Assembly (NCBI RefSeq): GCF_004115215.2
Contig: NC_041738.1
Location: 12,556,669 to 12,620,668 of the forward strand
Source: Ornithorhynchus anatinus
Lineage: Eukaryota; Chordata; Mammalia; Monotremata; Ornithorhynchidae
Direction of reading: 5' to 3'
DNA: 64,000 bases
Positions 38,101-48,339 of the stretch are shown here, in pieces (position 1 is the first letter of the stretch; each line of letters opens with the position of its first letter). Under the pieces are notes generated by a model that was not told where the DNA came from, made no database searches, and saw nothing but the letters and a program-made list of their open reading frames with translations. A program made the position numbers and the translations under genes.

Positions 38101-41100
38101 ACCCTCCTAGAAACTGCAGACCATAATGATAATGGTACTTGTTAAGCGCTTACTATGTGCCAAGCACTGTTCATTCATTCAACAGTATTTATTGAGCGCT
38201 TACTATGTGCAGAGCACTGGTACTAAGCGCTTGGGATGAACAAGTCGGCAACAGATAGAGACGGTCCCTGCCGTCTGACGGGCTTACGGTCTAATCGGGG
38301 GAGACGGACGGACGAGAACGATGGCGATAAATAGAGTCGAGGGGAGGAACATCTCGTAAAAACCGATGGCGACTAAATAGAATCGAGGCGATGTACATTT
38401 CATTAACAAAATAAATAGGGTAATGAAAATATATACAGCCGAGCGGACGAGTACAGTGCCGAGGGGATGGGAAGGGAGAGGGGGAGGAGCGGAGGGAAAG
38501 GGGGGAAAAGAGGGTTTAGCTGCGGAGAGGTGAAGGGGGGATGGTAGAGGAAGTAGAGGGAGAAGAGGAGCTCAGTCTGGGAAGACCTCTTGGAGGAGGT
38601 GAGTTTTAAGTAGGGTTTTGAAGAGGGGAAGAGAATCAGTCTGGCGGAGGTGAGGAGGGAGGGCGTTCCGGGACCGCGGGAGGACGTGGCCGGGGGTCGA
38701 CGGCGGGGATAGGCGAGACCGAGGGACGGCGAGGAGGTGGGCGGCGGAGGAGCGGAGCGTGCGGGGTGGGCGGTAGAAAGAGAGAAGGGAGGAGAGGTAG
38801 GAAGGGGCGAGGTGACGTAGAGCCTCGAAGCCTAGAGTGAGGAGTTTTTGTTTGGAGCGGAGGTCGATGGACAACCACTGGAGTTGTTTAAGAAGGGGAG
38901 TGACACGCCCAGATCGTTTCTGCGGGAAGATGAGCCGGGCAGCGGAGTGAAGAATAGACCGGAGCGGGGCGAGAGAGGAGGAAGGGAGGTCAGAGAGAAG
39001 GCTGACACGGTAGTCTAGCCGGGATATAACGAGAGCCCGTAGCAGTAAGGTAGCCATTTGGGTGGAGAGGAAAGGGCGGATCTGGGCGAAAGGTGAAACC
39101 GGCAGGTCTCGGTAACGGATAGGATGCGTGGGGTGAACGAGAGAGACGAGTCAAGGACGACACCGAGATCGCGGGCCCGAGAGACGGGAAGGACGGTCGT
39201 GCCATCCACGGTGATAGGGAAGTCTGGGAGAGGACCGGGTTTGGGAGGGAAGATGAGGAGCTCAGTCTCGCTCATGTTGAGTTTTAGGTGGCGGGCCGAC
39301 ATCCAGGTGGAGACGTCCCGGAGGCGGGAGGAGATGCGAGCCTGAAGGGACGGGGAGGGGAAAGGGAGCACTGTTCTGAGTGCTGGGATAGATACAAGGT
39401 GATCAGGTTGTCCCACGAGCGACTCACGATCTTAATCCCCATTTTCCGGATGAGGTCATCGAGGCCCAGAGAAATTAAGTGACTTCCCCAAGGTCACACA
39501 GCAGACAAGTGGCGGAGGCGGGATTAGAACCCATGTCCTCGGACTCCCAAGCCCAGGCTCTTTCCACTAAGCCACGCTGCTTCTCATCTCCAAGGCACCA
39601 GCCACGCCGAGCAGCGTGGCCCAGTGGATAGAGCAACGGGCCTGGGAGTCAGAAGGATCTGGTTCCGATCCCGGCTCCGCCGCGTGCCTGCTGCACGGCC
39701 TCGGGCAACTCGCTTCACTTCTCCGGGCCTCAGTTATCTCCTCTGTAAAGTGGGGATGAAGACCGTGAGCCCCACGTGGTTCAGGGACTGTGTCCAACCT
39801 AATGAGCTTCTCTCTATTCCAGCGCTTAAAACAGAGCCCGGCACATAGTAAGTGCTTAACCGATACCATAAAAAAAAAAGAGACACACACATAGAGTCTG
39901 AGAGCCCCAGACGGAGAGAGACAGATTCCGAGGGACCCAGACGGACAGACCCTCAGACAGACCGCGTCTTTCTGCTAAGTAGTGGGGGGTCGTACCACGC
40001 TCCTCTTCCTCCCGGGCAGTAAAGCCCCCACGGCCCCCCGCCCGGCGGTACCGGATGATGAAGAGCGGGTCTTCCCGGATTTTGCTGGCCATGTCGAGGA
40101 CGGAGTTGGCTCCCGACGGGGCGAAGATGGAGCCGGGCAGCAGGCCCGTCTCCGAGGAGCAGCCGGCCTCCTTGTCCTCGCTCTTCTCCAGGACGTACTT
40201 GTCGACGGGCCGGCCCATCAGGTACTCGTCCCGGTTCACCAGGCCGCCGGGGCCCTGGTACATCCAGTCCAGCTTCTCTTCTCTCTTCCTGGTTCGGGGA
40301 GGGAGGTGCCGCTCACGTCTGCGCTCTGCGCGTCCCCCCAGGCCCCCAGCCCCCCACGCCGGACCTTTCACTGGCCCATACAAAGCCCAGACTCCTGCTT
40401 GGGGGGGTCTAGCGGAAAGAGAGCACGACTGGGAGTCGGGAAACCCAGGTCCGGTCCCAGCTCTTCCACCGGCCTGCTGGGTGACCTCGGGTGACTCACC
40501 GAACCTCTCTGGACCTCCCTTTCTTCTCTTGAAAAATGGGGAGAAGACCCCGCCCCTCCCGGCCCCTCGCCCTACCGCTTGGATTGTGAACCCCGGGTGG
40601 AACCGGGGGTCGGATCGATCGTCTCGAATCCATCCCGGTGCCCAGCACGACGCTGGGCACGTAGTGACCATTTAATAGCGAGATGACTCATACGACCTGC
40701 CAGATTCTGACCCGAATTGAGAAGGAGCAGGGCTTAGAGGCAAGAGCCCGGGCTGGGGAGTCAGAGGACGGCTCCGCCACTAGTCTGCTGTGTGACCTTG
40801 GGCGAGCCACTTCACTTCTCTGCACCTCGGTTACCTCATCTGTAAAATGGGGATGGAGACTGTGAGCCCCTCGGGGGACAACCTGAATACCTTGTATCCA
40901 CCCCAGCGCTTGCTACAGTGCTTGGCACACAGTAAGCGCTGAACAAATACCACAGTTGACTAATGGGGGGGAGGGTTAAACACTGGAATAGAAGACCAGG
41001 AGAGATGGAGCTTTCTCACCCTGAAGACTTGGGGGATGGAAACGAGGATCTTAGCCCACCGAGGCAAGGGGACCTGAGCCTGCAGATCGGAGGGACTGAG

Positions 41101-43920
41101 GAGGGTCGCTCGAGAAAATCCGCCTCAGCTCATCCACAGAGCCGGTTTCCACAGGTGGACCTCGCTCGGGTTGATCCCGTGCACCTCCTCGGGAGGCCCG
41201 GAGAGATCCGGCTCTCCCTCGGGAACCTCCTTCCTACGATTCTCTACCGAGCAGTGGGCCTCCCTTTCTGGAGAATCGGAAAACCAGGAGGGCCGAAGGA
41301 ACACCAGGAATCTGCCGGACGTTCCCCGGCGCCCGGGCCAGCTTCAGGCCCACGGGTCAGGTCCGGGACGGTAAAGGATTCTATTCGGCGGAGCCGGGCC
41401 TCGCCCGTCTCCGTGACCTAGCATCTTGGCCCCGCGTCTGGACTCGGAGGAGCTGGGTTCTAAACCTGACTCTGTCACTTGCTAGCTGTGGGACCTCACG
41501 CAAGGCTCATCACTTCTCCGGGCTTCAGTTCTTTCCAACTGTCAGATGGGGATTCAATCACAACAATAACTCACCGTGACGTTCGCTAAGCGCTTACTAC
41601 GTGCCAGGCACCGAACCGAGTGCTAGGTAGGTACAAGCAAATGGGGCCGGCCGCGGTCCCCGTCCCACGTGGGGCTCACCGACTCGATCCCCATTTTCCA
41701 GATGAGGTCACTGAGGCCCAGAGAAGTGACCGACCCGACGGACAAGTGGCAGAGCTGGAATTAAAATCCACGACTCCCAGGCCCGGGCCGTAGCCCGACA
41801 CCTCTTCTCCCTCCCCCTTAAGACTGCGTCGCGGGGACTGTGTGCGACCTGATCATCGATGCTGGCGCTCCCTCAGTGCCTGACACAGCACAGTGCCTGA
41901 TGGCACGAGGGTAACACTGATCGCGGGCGAGGCGGCCGCCGGGCAGCTCCCCACTCACTTGACGGCCCCCACGTCCTCGGCGTAGCGCTGCATCTCCTCC
42001 CGGGCCCGCTCCTCTCGCAGCTCCCGCTGCAGCTCCTCGATCTTCTTGCGCTCCGCCTCATGCTTCTGCTCCGCCTTCCACACCTTCTCCACATTGCGGA
42101 GCGTCTGGGGGTGCCAGCTCTTCTTCAGATTCTGGAAGGGACGGGGATGGTCAGATCCTTGCAGGCGCTCATTCGTCCCATCGTATTCATTGGGCGCTTA
42201 CTGGGTGCAGAGCACTGGACTAAGCGCTGGGGAGAGCACGGGCCCCTCACCTTTGTCTTTTAAAGCCCTCCATCACCTTGCCCCTTCCTTCCTCACCTCG
42301 CTTCTCTCCTCCTATTCAGCCGTCTTTCTTGAGCGCTTACCGTGTGCAGAGCACTGGTCTAAGCGCTGGGGAGAGCACGAGCCCCTCGTGGCTCGGTGGA
42401 AAAGAGCCTGGGCTTCGGAGTCAGAGGTCATGAGTTCGACTCCCGGCTCTGCCACTTGTCAGCTGCGTGACTGTGGGCAAGTCACTTCACTTCTCTGTGC
42501 CTCAGTGACCTCATCTGGAAAATGGGGATTAACTGGGAGCCTCAAGTGGGATAACCTGATTACTCTGTATCTACCCCAGCGCTTAGAACAGTGCTCTGCA
42601 CATAGTAAGCGCTTAACAAATACCAACCTTTGTCTTTAAAGCCCTCCATCACCTTGCCCCTTCCTTCCTCACCTCGTTTCTCTCCTCCTATTCACTCAGT
42701 TGTATTTCTTGAACACTTACTATGTGCAGAGCACTGGACTAAGCGCTGGGGAGAGCACAAACCCCTCACCTTTGTCTTTAAAGCCCTCCACCACCTTGCC
42801 CCTTCCTTCCTCACCTCGCTTCTCTCCTCCTATACATTCAGTCTTATTTCTTGAGCACTTACTATGTGCAGAGCACTGGACTAAGCGCTGGGGAGAGCAC
42901 AAGCCCCTCACCTTTGTCTTTAAAGCCCTCCGCCACCTTGCCCCTTCCTTCCTCACCTTGTTTCTCTCCTCCTATTCACTCAGTCGTATTTCTTAAGCAG
43001 CGTGGCTCAGTGGAAAGAGCATGGGCTTTGGAGTCAGAGGTCATGGGTTCGAATCCCAGCTCTGCCACTTGTCAGCTGTGTGACTGTGGGCAAGTCACTT
43101 AACTTCTCTGTGCCTCAGTTCCCTCATCTGTAAAATGGGGATTAAGACTGTGAGCCCCACGTGGGACAACCTGATTCCCCTGTGTCTACCCCAGCGCTTA
43201 GAACAGTGCTCTGCACATAGTAAGCGCTTAACAAATACCAACATTACTATTATTATTATTATTACTATGTGCAGAGCACTGTACTAAGCGCTGGGGAGAG
43301 CATAAGCCCCTCACCTTTGTCTTTAACGCCCTCCACCACCTTGCCCCTTCCTTCCTCACCTCGTTTCTCTCCTCCTATACATTCAGTCTTATTTCTTGAG
43401 CACTTACTGTGTGCAGAGCACTGGACTAAGCGCTGGGGAGAGCACAAGCCCCTCACCTTTGTCTTTAAAGCCCTCCGCCACCTTGCCCCTTCCTTCCTCA
43501 CCTCGCTTCTCTCCTCCTATTCACTCAGTCGTCTGTCTTGAGCGCTTACTATGTGCAGAGCGCTGGACTAAGCGCTTGGAAAGGCCAATTCAGCCACAAA
43601 GGGAGGCACAGACCTTAACCCAACAACGGGCTCGCGGTCTAGAACGGGGGAAACTGACACCTAAACGAGTAAACGGGCACCAACAGCCTCAACGTCGATG
43701 GAATTATACAGACACGTCCAATAAACAGAATAAATAGAAGAAGAATAAACATAAATACTAATAAATGTCATAATAAAATAAATAGAATAAATATGTCGAT
43801 CTCTCCACCAGGGCTTTGGGGAGCCCCGCCCCTCCCCCACCTCCCGTTGGGGCTTCCGGTGCCGCTGACCCCGGGGGCCCCCGGGGGCCCCCAACTCCTC
43901 ACCAGGTCTCCCCCCCCCAT
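32157..43920 (-). CDS. CWC25: CWC25 spliceosome-associated protein, complete, 10 coding exons
   Basis: Splicing factor that joins the activated spliceosome for the first catalytic step (established for the CWC25 family). Exons in transcript order: 43920-43903, 42131-41959, 40288-40052, 37625-37556, 37343-37216, 37059-36996, 36002-35827, 35670-35572, 34656-34495, 32271-32157. All are GT-AG; the sum is 1242 nt (413 residues plus TGA; human about 425). Exon 1 encodes only MGGGDL. Residues about 7-50 form the N-terminal Cir_N-type coiled region ([20 protein letters not shown]), followed by the conserved [13 protein letters not shown] and [21 protein letters not shown] block. Residues about 167-192 are a lysine/histidine-rich tract ([11 protein letters not shown]) and residues about 230-290 are an Arg/Ser/Pro-rich segment. 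The C-terminus is EKNFMKR. Exon 7 is the most diverged part. Intron 7 is only 156 nt and holds a GGGGCC tract. Confidence 0.97.
32340..33140. mobile_element. LINE-2 and Mon-1 copies in CWC25 intron 9
   Basis: Sense LINE-2 ORF2 end plus 3' end at 32340-32742 ([12 protein letters not shown]-like frame), antisense Mon-1 32743-32959, then a head-truncated sense Mon-1 32966-33140. Confidence 0.82.
33360..33690. repeat. Degenerate minisatellite with (CA)n, CWC25 intron 9
   Basis: Loose repeats of about 45-50 bp, each starting near AATCTTCC and holding CCAGGACA and ATATACAT-like pieces. It is split by a LINE-2 tail at 33548-33600 and ends in (CA)n. Confidence 0.55.
33805..34165 (-). mobile_element. 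Mon-1 SINE and LINE-2 tail, CWC25 intron 9
   Basis: Full-length antisense Mon-1 33805-34075 and an antisense LINE-2 tail 34090-34165. Confidence 0.85.
34769..35235. mobile_element. Mon-1 copies in CWC25 intron 8
   Basis: Short sense tail 34769-34822, full-length antisense Mon-1 34909-35190, then a sense internal fragment to 35235. Confidence 0.82.
35701..35748 (-). repeat. (GGGGCC)8 hexanucleotide in CWC25 intron 7
   Basis: Eight perfect GGCCCC units on the plus strand, hence GGGGCC in the CWC25 pre-mRNA. The tract ends 31 nt before the exon 8 acceptor, in an intron of only 156 nt. Confidence 0.95.
36262..36790. mobile_element. Three LINE-2 3' tails in CWC25 intron 6
   Basis: Sense 36262-36415, antisense 36497-36640, and sense 36641-36790, each with the GCGCTTA/TGCTCTGCACA core. 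Confidence 0.82.
37690..37815 (+). mobile_element. LINE-2 3' tail in CWC25 intron 3
   Basis: ACTCACTGTGGGCAGGAATG to the GAATGAATGG end. Confidence 0.8.
38122..39588 (-). mobile_element. Mon-1 SINE split by a 1.2-kb LINE-2
   Basis: Antisense Mon-1: tail portion 38122-38172, remainder 39367-39588 ending at CCACTAAGCCACGCTGC. The sequence AGCACTGTTC is present on both sides of the LINE-2 insert (38163-38172 and 39367-39376). Confidence 0.92.
38173..39366 (-). mobile_element. 5'-truncated LINE-2 carrying the C-terminal part of ORF2
   Basis: On the minus strand the 5' part encodes [19 protein letters not shown], then [20 protein letters not shown]. Past a frameshift near 39040 comes [16 protein letters not shown] through [17 protein letters not shown] and a stop at about 38572. 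This is the thumb/C-terminal region of a CR1-clade reverse transcriptase, without its catalytic YADD part. A 400-bp 3' end with purine-rich and AT-rich blocks follows, ending in GAATGAATG. The clean target duplication suggests a fairly young insertion. Confidence 0.92.
39608..39882 (+). mobile_element. Mon-1 SINE, full length, CWC25 intron 3
   Basis: GAGCAGCGTGGCCCAGTGG head to an A-rich tail; 170 bp from exon 3. Confidence 0.9.
40405..40965 (+). mobile_element. Two sense Mon-1 SINEs, CWC25 intron 2
   Basis: Copies 40405-40680 (older, C-rich insertion in the middle) and 40725-40965 (tidier, head partly missing). Confidence 0.82.
40966..41409. other. Repeat-free part of CWC25 intron 2
   Basis: No exon, SINE or LINE recognised in this 440-bp stretch. 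Confidence 0.5.
41410..41915. mobile_element. Mon-1/MIR-type SINE fragments, CWC25 intron 2
   Basis: Sense older copy 41410-41560, antisense Mon-1 41562-41800, and a sense 3' fragment 41820-41915. Confidence 0.72.
42388..42626 (+). mobile_element. Mon-1 SINE inserted in the 142-bp array
   Basis: Sense copy starting GTGGCTCGGTGGAAAAG, interrupting a repeat unit after GAGCCCCTC. Confidence 0.88.
42994..43262 (+). mobile_element. Second Mon-1 SINE inserted in the 142-bp array
   Basis: Sense copy AGCAGCGTGGCTCAGTGG to an (ATT)n tail; very close to consensus. Confidence 0.92.
43527..43810 (-). mobile_element. LINE-2 3' end next to CWC25 exon 1
   Basis: Antisense 3' end including the AATAAATAGAATAAATA-type AT-rich part; within 100 bp of the exon 1 donor. 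Confidence 0.83.
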
Positions 43921-43946
43921 GATGGCGACGACCCCTCAGGCCCCGG

Positions 43947-43978
<32 letters not shown>

Positions 43979-44230
43979 GCAGGCCCGGCCGCCCAAAGCG
44001 CCACTTCCGGGAGGCCGCGCGTGAGGTCATCCCGCGGCGACCCCTTCTGGCGGCGGCGCGGGGAGATGACGTCGCCCGCGGCGACCCCTTCTGGCGGCGG
44101 CGCGCGGCGATGACGCTCGCCGCGGCGCGGGGGGGGTGACGTCACCACCCCCGCCAGAGGGCGCGCGGCCGCGTCGTCACGTGGCCGCCTCTCCTCAGCG
44201 CCCCCTAGTGATAACGACGGTGGTCTTTAT
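43921..44230 (-). promoter_or_regulatory. CWC25 promoter with ETS, CRE, E-box and CTCF-like motifs
   Basis: Repeat-free CpG-rich block upstream of the CWC25 ATG. It has an ETS-type ACTTCCGG at 44003-44010, a 44-bp tandem repeat (44031-44118) whose units each end near TGACG, and a perfect CRE TGACGTCA at 44137-44144. It also has an E-box CACGTG at 44178-44183, and two CTCF-core-like sequences in opposite orientation at about 44151-44164 (+) and 44196-44211 (-). Confidence 0.7.
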
Positions 44231-44274
44231 TAGCAGTATTGTTACTATGACCTGCGTTATTATTAATTAGAATC

Positions 44275-45541
44275 GTTTTTAGTGAGCGCTTGCTGTGTGC
44301 AAAGCACTGTACTAAGCGCTTGGGAGAGAACACTGCCAACCTAAGAATAATTATTTATTTATTTATTAAGCGCTTACTCTGTGCAGAGGACTGTTCTAAG
44401 CGCTGGGGGAGAGACAGGGTCATCAGATTGTCCCACGCGGGGCTCACATTTTTTAATCCCCATTTTTACAGATGAGGTGACTGATTAGACTGTAAGCCCG
44501 TCAAAGGGCAGGGACGGTCCCTAACTGTTACCGATTTGTCCATTCCAAGCGCTTAGTACAGTGCTCTGCACATGGTAAACGCTCAATAAATACTATTGAA
44601 TGAAAGTGGCGGAGTGGAATTAGAACCCACGACCTCTGACTCCCAAGCTAGTGTGCCAACCACTGTTCTAAGCACTGGGGTAAATACAGGGTAATCAGGT
44701 TGTCTCACCTGGGGTTCACAGTCTTCATCCCCATTTGACAGATGAGGGAACTGAGGCCCAGAGAAGCGAAGTGACTGGCCCACAGTCACCCAGCTGACAA
44801 GTGGCAGAGCCGGGATTCGAACTCTGACTCCCAAGCCGGGGCTCTTTCCACTGAGCACACTACAACATCAGGCACCACAATCTAGAGGGAATAATTGTGG
44901 CGTTTTGTTAAGCCCCTACTACGGTCCTAGCACTGTCCTAAGCGCTGAGGTGGATACAAGCAAATGGGGTTGGACACAGTCCCTGTCCCGCATGAGGCTG
45001 GCAATCTTAATCCCCGTTTTACAGATGAGGGAACTGAGGCCCAGAGAAGCGAAGCGGCTTGCCCATGGCCATGCAGCAGACCGGTGGCGGAGCAGGGATT
45101 AGAACCCAAGACCTTCTGACTCCCAGGCCCGGGCTCTAGTCACTAGGCCATGCAGCTTCCCGTTCTCTGCTCAGCTCCATTTGGGGGTCGCCTTCATCCT
45201 GGAGACGAGGCTTATTTTGTACCACAGAACCCGCTCAGGAGGACATTGTCATTTCATCACCCTACTCTGTCACAGTCCTGGTATTAAATACCAAATAATG
45301 TTGGTATTTGTTAAGCTCTTACCACGTGCCAAAGCGCTGGGGTAGATATAAGGTCATCAGATTGTCCCACGTAGGGCTCACGTTCTTCATCCCCATTTTA
45401 CAGATGAGGGAACTGAGGCACAGAGAAGTGAAGAGACTTACGCAGGGTCACACAGCTGACAAGCAGCAAAACCGGGATTAGAACCCATGACCTCTGCCTC
45501 CCAAGCCCGGGCTCTTTCCACTAAGCCACGCTGCTTCTCTA
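44275..45541 (-). mobile_element. Run of antisense Mon-1 SINEs and LINE-2 tails
   Basis: LINE-2 tail 44275-44338; Mon-1 44345-44650 split by a sense LINE-2 tail (44484-44605); Mon-1 copies 44651-44862, 44897-45163 and 45294-45541. Five antisense elements in a row upstream of CWC25. Confidence 0.85.
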
Positions 45542-45554
45542 CATCATGTACATG

Positions 45555-45985
45555 GCATCATAAACTCTGTTGTATTGTACTCTCCCAAGCGCTTAGTACA
45601 GTACTCAGCACATAGTAAGCCCTATGGTTGATGGATTGTTGCACTCTTCCAAGCACTTAGTACAGTGTTCTGCACATAAGTGCTCAAAAAATAGTGTTAA
45701 TTGTTGTACTGTATTCTCCCAAGAGCTTAATAAAGTTCTCTGCACATAGTAAGCACTCAAATATTGACCGTTGTACTCTCCCAAGTGCCTGGTACAGTGC
45801 TCTGCACATAGTAAATGCTCAGTAAATATCATTGGTTGACTGATGGTTGCACTTTTCCAAGTGCTTAGTAGAGTGTTCTGTACATAAGTGCTCAATAAAT
45901 ATCACTGATTATTGTATTCTCCCAAGAGCTTAGTACAGTGCTCCGCACATAGTAAGCACTCAATAAATATTACTGATTGATTGTT
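45555..45985 (+). repeat. Tandem LINE-2-tail array with trimeric higher-order period
   Basis: Six consecutive copies of the terminal about 70 bp of LINE-2. Units 2 and 5 share the shortened CACATAAGTGCTC and a TTGCAC start (45639 and 45847). Units 3 and 6 share CCCAAGAGCTTA. The higher-order period is 208 bp. Confidence 0.85.
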
Positions 45986-46695
45986 GTAATAATAATAATA
46001 ATAATGTTGGTATTTGTTAAGCGCTTACTCTGTGCAGAGCACTGTTCTAAGCGCTGGGAGAGATACAGGGGAATCAGGTTGTCCCACGTGAGGCTCACAG
46101 TTAATCCCTATTTTACAGATGAGGTAACTGAGGCACAGAGAAGTTAAGAGACTTGCCCACAGACACACAGCTGACAAATGGCAGAGCTGGGAGTCGAACC
46201 CATGACCTCTGACTCCGAAGCCCAGGCTCTTTCCACTGAGCCACGTTGCTTTGCTTAGTACAGCGCTCTGCACACAGTAATCATTCAGTAAATGCCATCG
46301 ATTGATCGATCAGGACTTTGGGATGACTCTCCATGAAAACAGCCCAGTGGGGCGCCAGAGTAGTGGTGCTGAGAAGCAGTGTGGCCTAGCGGAAAGAACA
46401 TCGGCCTGGGAGTCAGAGGACTTGATTATGTGCGTCTACTATGTGTCGATACTGGGGTAGGTACGAGTTGATTAGATCTGACACAGTCTCCCTTTGCCGT
46501 GGGGCAAAAGGGAAGGGAAGTCTAGAGTGGGGCAGGAAATCAGGTATTGAATCCTCATTTTACAGATGAGAAAACTGAGGCCCAGAGACGTTTCAGGTCT
46601 TGCCCAAGGTCACCCAGCAGGCGAGGGGCAGAGTTGGGACTAGAACCCGGGTCTCCTGATCCTTGGGCTTACGATCTTTCCACTAGGACACGCTT
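45986..46695. mobile_element. Mon-1 and related SINEs
   Basis: Full antisense Mon-1 45986-46250, LINE-2 tail 46251-46307, a sense Mon-1 head only at 46372-46426, and an older MIR-like antisense copy 46428-46695. Confidence 0.8.
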
Positions 46696-46804
46696 AACTA
46701 GTCAGCCCCACTGTGGAAGACTTCCCTCCCGACATCAGGGACCCCAGAAGTTTAGAACTGAAAACCCGACGTGGGAGCGGGTACAGATTCTCATCCAACT
46801 CTCC

Positions 46805-47560
46805 CATCGTCATCAGTGGTATTTACTGAGCGCTTTCCAAGTGCAGAGTCCTGTACTAAGCGCTGGGGAGAGTACAGGACAACAGAATTGGCAGACCGGG
46901 TTCCCTGCCCACAGACAAGTTTACAGTCTAGAGAGGTCTGGGCTGCTGGGGTGGTAACAGATTCATTCATTCATTCATATATATTGAGCGCTTGCTGCGT
47001 GCAAAGCAGTGTGCTAAGCACTTACAACATAGCAATAGAGGTGTACATCCCCTTGATTCTATTTATCGTGATAATGTCGTTTTGCTTCATTCTGTTTTGC
47101 TCTGCCGTCTCTCTCCCCCGATTAGACTGTGAGCCCGTCATGGGGCAGGGATGGTCTCTATCTGTTGCCAAACGGTCCATTCCAAGCGCTTAGTACAGTG
47201 CTCTGCACATAGTAAGTGCTCAATAAATACTATTGAATGAATGAATGAATCGCTGCCCGCCCGCAACAGGCTCACAGTTTAGAGGCTGGCTCCCAGATTT
47301 ATAACAATAATAGTTGTTAAGCACTATATGCCAGATGCTGTACTAAGCGCTTAGGTGGAGAGAGGCAAATTGGGTTGGACAGTCCCCGTCCCACATGGGG
47401 CTCCCAGTCTTAATCCCCTTTTTACAGGTGGGGTGACTAAAGCACAGAGAAGTGAAGTGGCTTGCCCACGGTCACACGGCAGCCAAGTGGCGGAGCCACG
47501 ATTAGAACCCAGGTCCTTTCGATTCCCAGGCCCGTGCTCTAACCACTACGCCACGCTACG
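46805..47560. mobile_element. LINE-2 3' ends and a Mon-1
   Basis: Antisense LINE-2 46805-46950 and 46960-47030, sense LINE-2 3' end 47030-47252, antisense Mon-1 47300-47560. Confidence 0.82.
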
Positions 47561-47753
47561 TCTGGAAAGCAGGGAGGGGTCTTCCGGAGCTGAAGGCCCC
47601 ACGCTCCTCCCGGCCCGCGACCACCCCGGCTTCTCGGTCCCGGGGAATGAGCCGCAGGGGCATCGGCTCGGAAAAGCCATTTCAGGGAGCCAGACACCTT
47701 CGGCGCTCCGGGCCCGGCCCCGGACTCCAAAGAATGATTCCTTGCCATCTGCT

Positions 47754-47885
47754 TCATTCATTCACTCCTTCAATCGTCTTTACTGAGCACTTCCTGCAGG
47801 CAGAGCACTGTACTAAGCGCTCGGGAGAGGACGACACAACACTAAACAGACACGTTCCCTGCCCGCGACGAGCTTACAATCTGGG
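47754..47885 (-). mobile_element. LINE-2 3' tail beside tRNA-Cys
   Basis: ATTCATTCACTCCTTCAATC to the CGACGAGCTTACAATC block, 100 bp from the tRNA gene. Confidence 0.82.
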
Positions 47886-47983
47886 TGGCGGTTTTCCTTG
47901 CAGAAAGTCGAGGGAGCGGGGACGGACGGGAAGGGGCTCGCAGACAGCAGGCATCCGATGGAAAAAAAAAATAAAAAGGAGGA

Positions 47984-48055
47984 AGGGGGCACCCGGATTT
48001 GAACCGGGGACCTCTTGATCTGCAGTCAAATGCTCTACCCCTGAGCTATACCCCC
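47984..48055 (-). tRNA. tRNA-Cys (anticodon GCA)
   Basis: 72-nt tRNA on the minus strand. It starts GGGGGTATAGCTCAGGGGTA, has anticodon loop CTGCAGA (GCA), T-arm GGTTCAAATCC, and 3' acceptor TGCCCCC with discriminator T. Long T runs on the transcribed strand at 47962-47979 give a Pol III terminator. It lies between CWC25 and C17orf98. I recall a human tRNA-Cys(GCA) cluster in the same neighbourhood, near RPL23 and LASP1. Confidence 0.97.
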
Positions 48056-48339
48056 ATGCTTGCTAATGCCGCCGTCTAGTCCATTTACGGTGACTCTTCC
48101 AACCCGTCCCACCTGTTCCACCTGCCGCCACGCTCTCCGGGTGAAGACGATCGACACGCCAAGCAGTAAAACTGGGCTGGACCCAAGGCCCGGATTTGAG
48201 GAAAGGGCTGATGGCACCGGCATGACCAGGCACACCCTGAAACCGCAGAGAACCAGCTCCCCCGGGCAGACGGGGCCCGGACCACCCTGCTCCTTTCCAC
48301 AGGTCATCCCCTCCCAGCTTCTGCCTCGGGGGCGTTCAT

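Larger units (their letters stand above)
42170..43560. repeat. 142-bp tandem array, CWC25 intron 1
   Basis: CCTTTGTCTT recurs at 42250, 42627, 42769, 42911, 43314 and 43456. Neighbouring units are exactly 142 bp apart once two SINE insertions are set aside. Each unit joins about 70 bp of antisense LINE-2 tail to about 72 bp of sense LINE-2 ORF2 end (AAAGCCCTCCACCACCTTGC). At least six units. Confidence 0.93.

Noticed and set aside
42060-43540. Repeated frames with [19 protein letters not shown]
   Set aside because: They are the 142-bp LINE-2-derived array read in frame, not a repeat protein.
44000-44139. Open frames with Ala/Gly runs over the CWC25 promoter
   Set aside because: They are GCC/GGC repeats in a CpG-rich region; the true first exon is the short MGGGDL frame.
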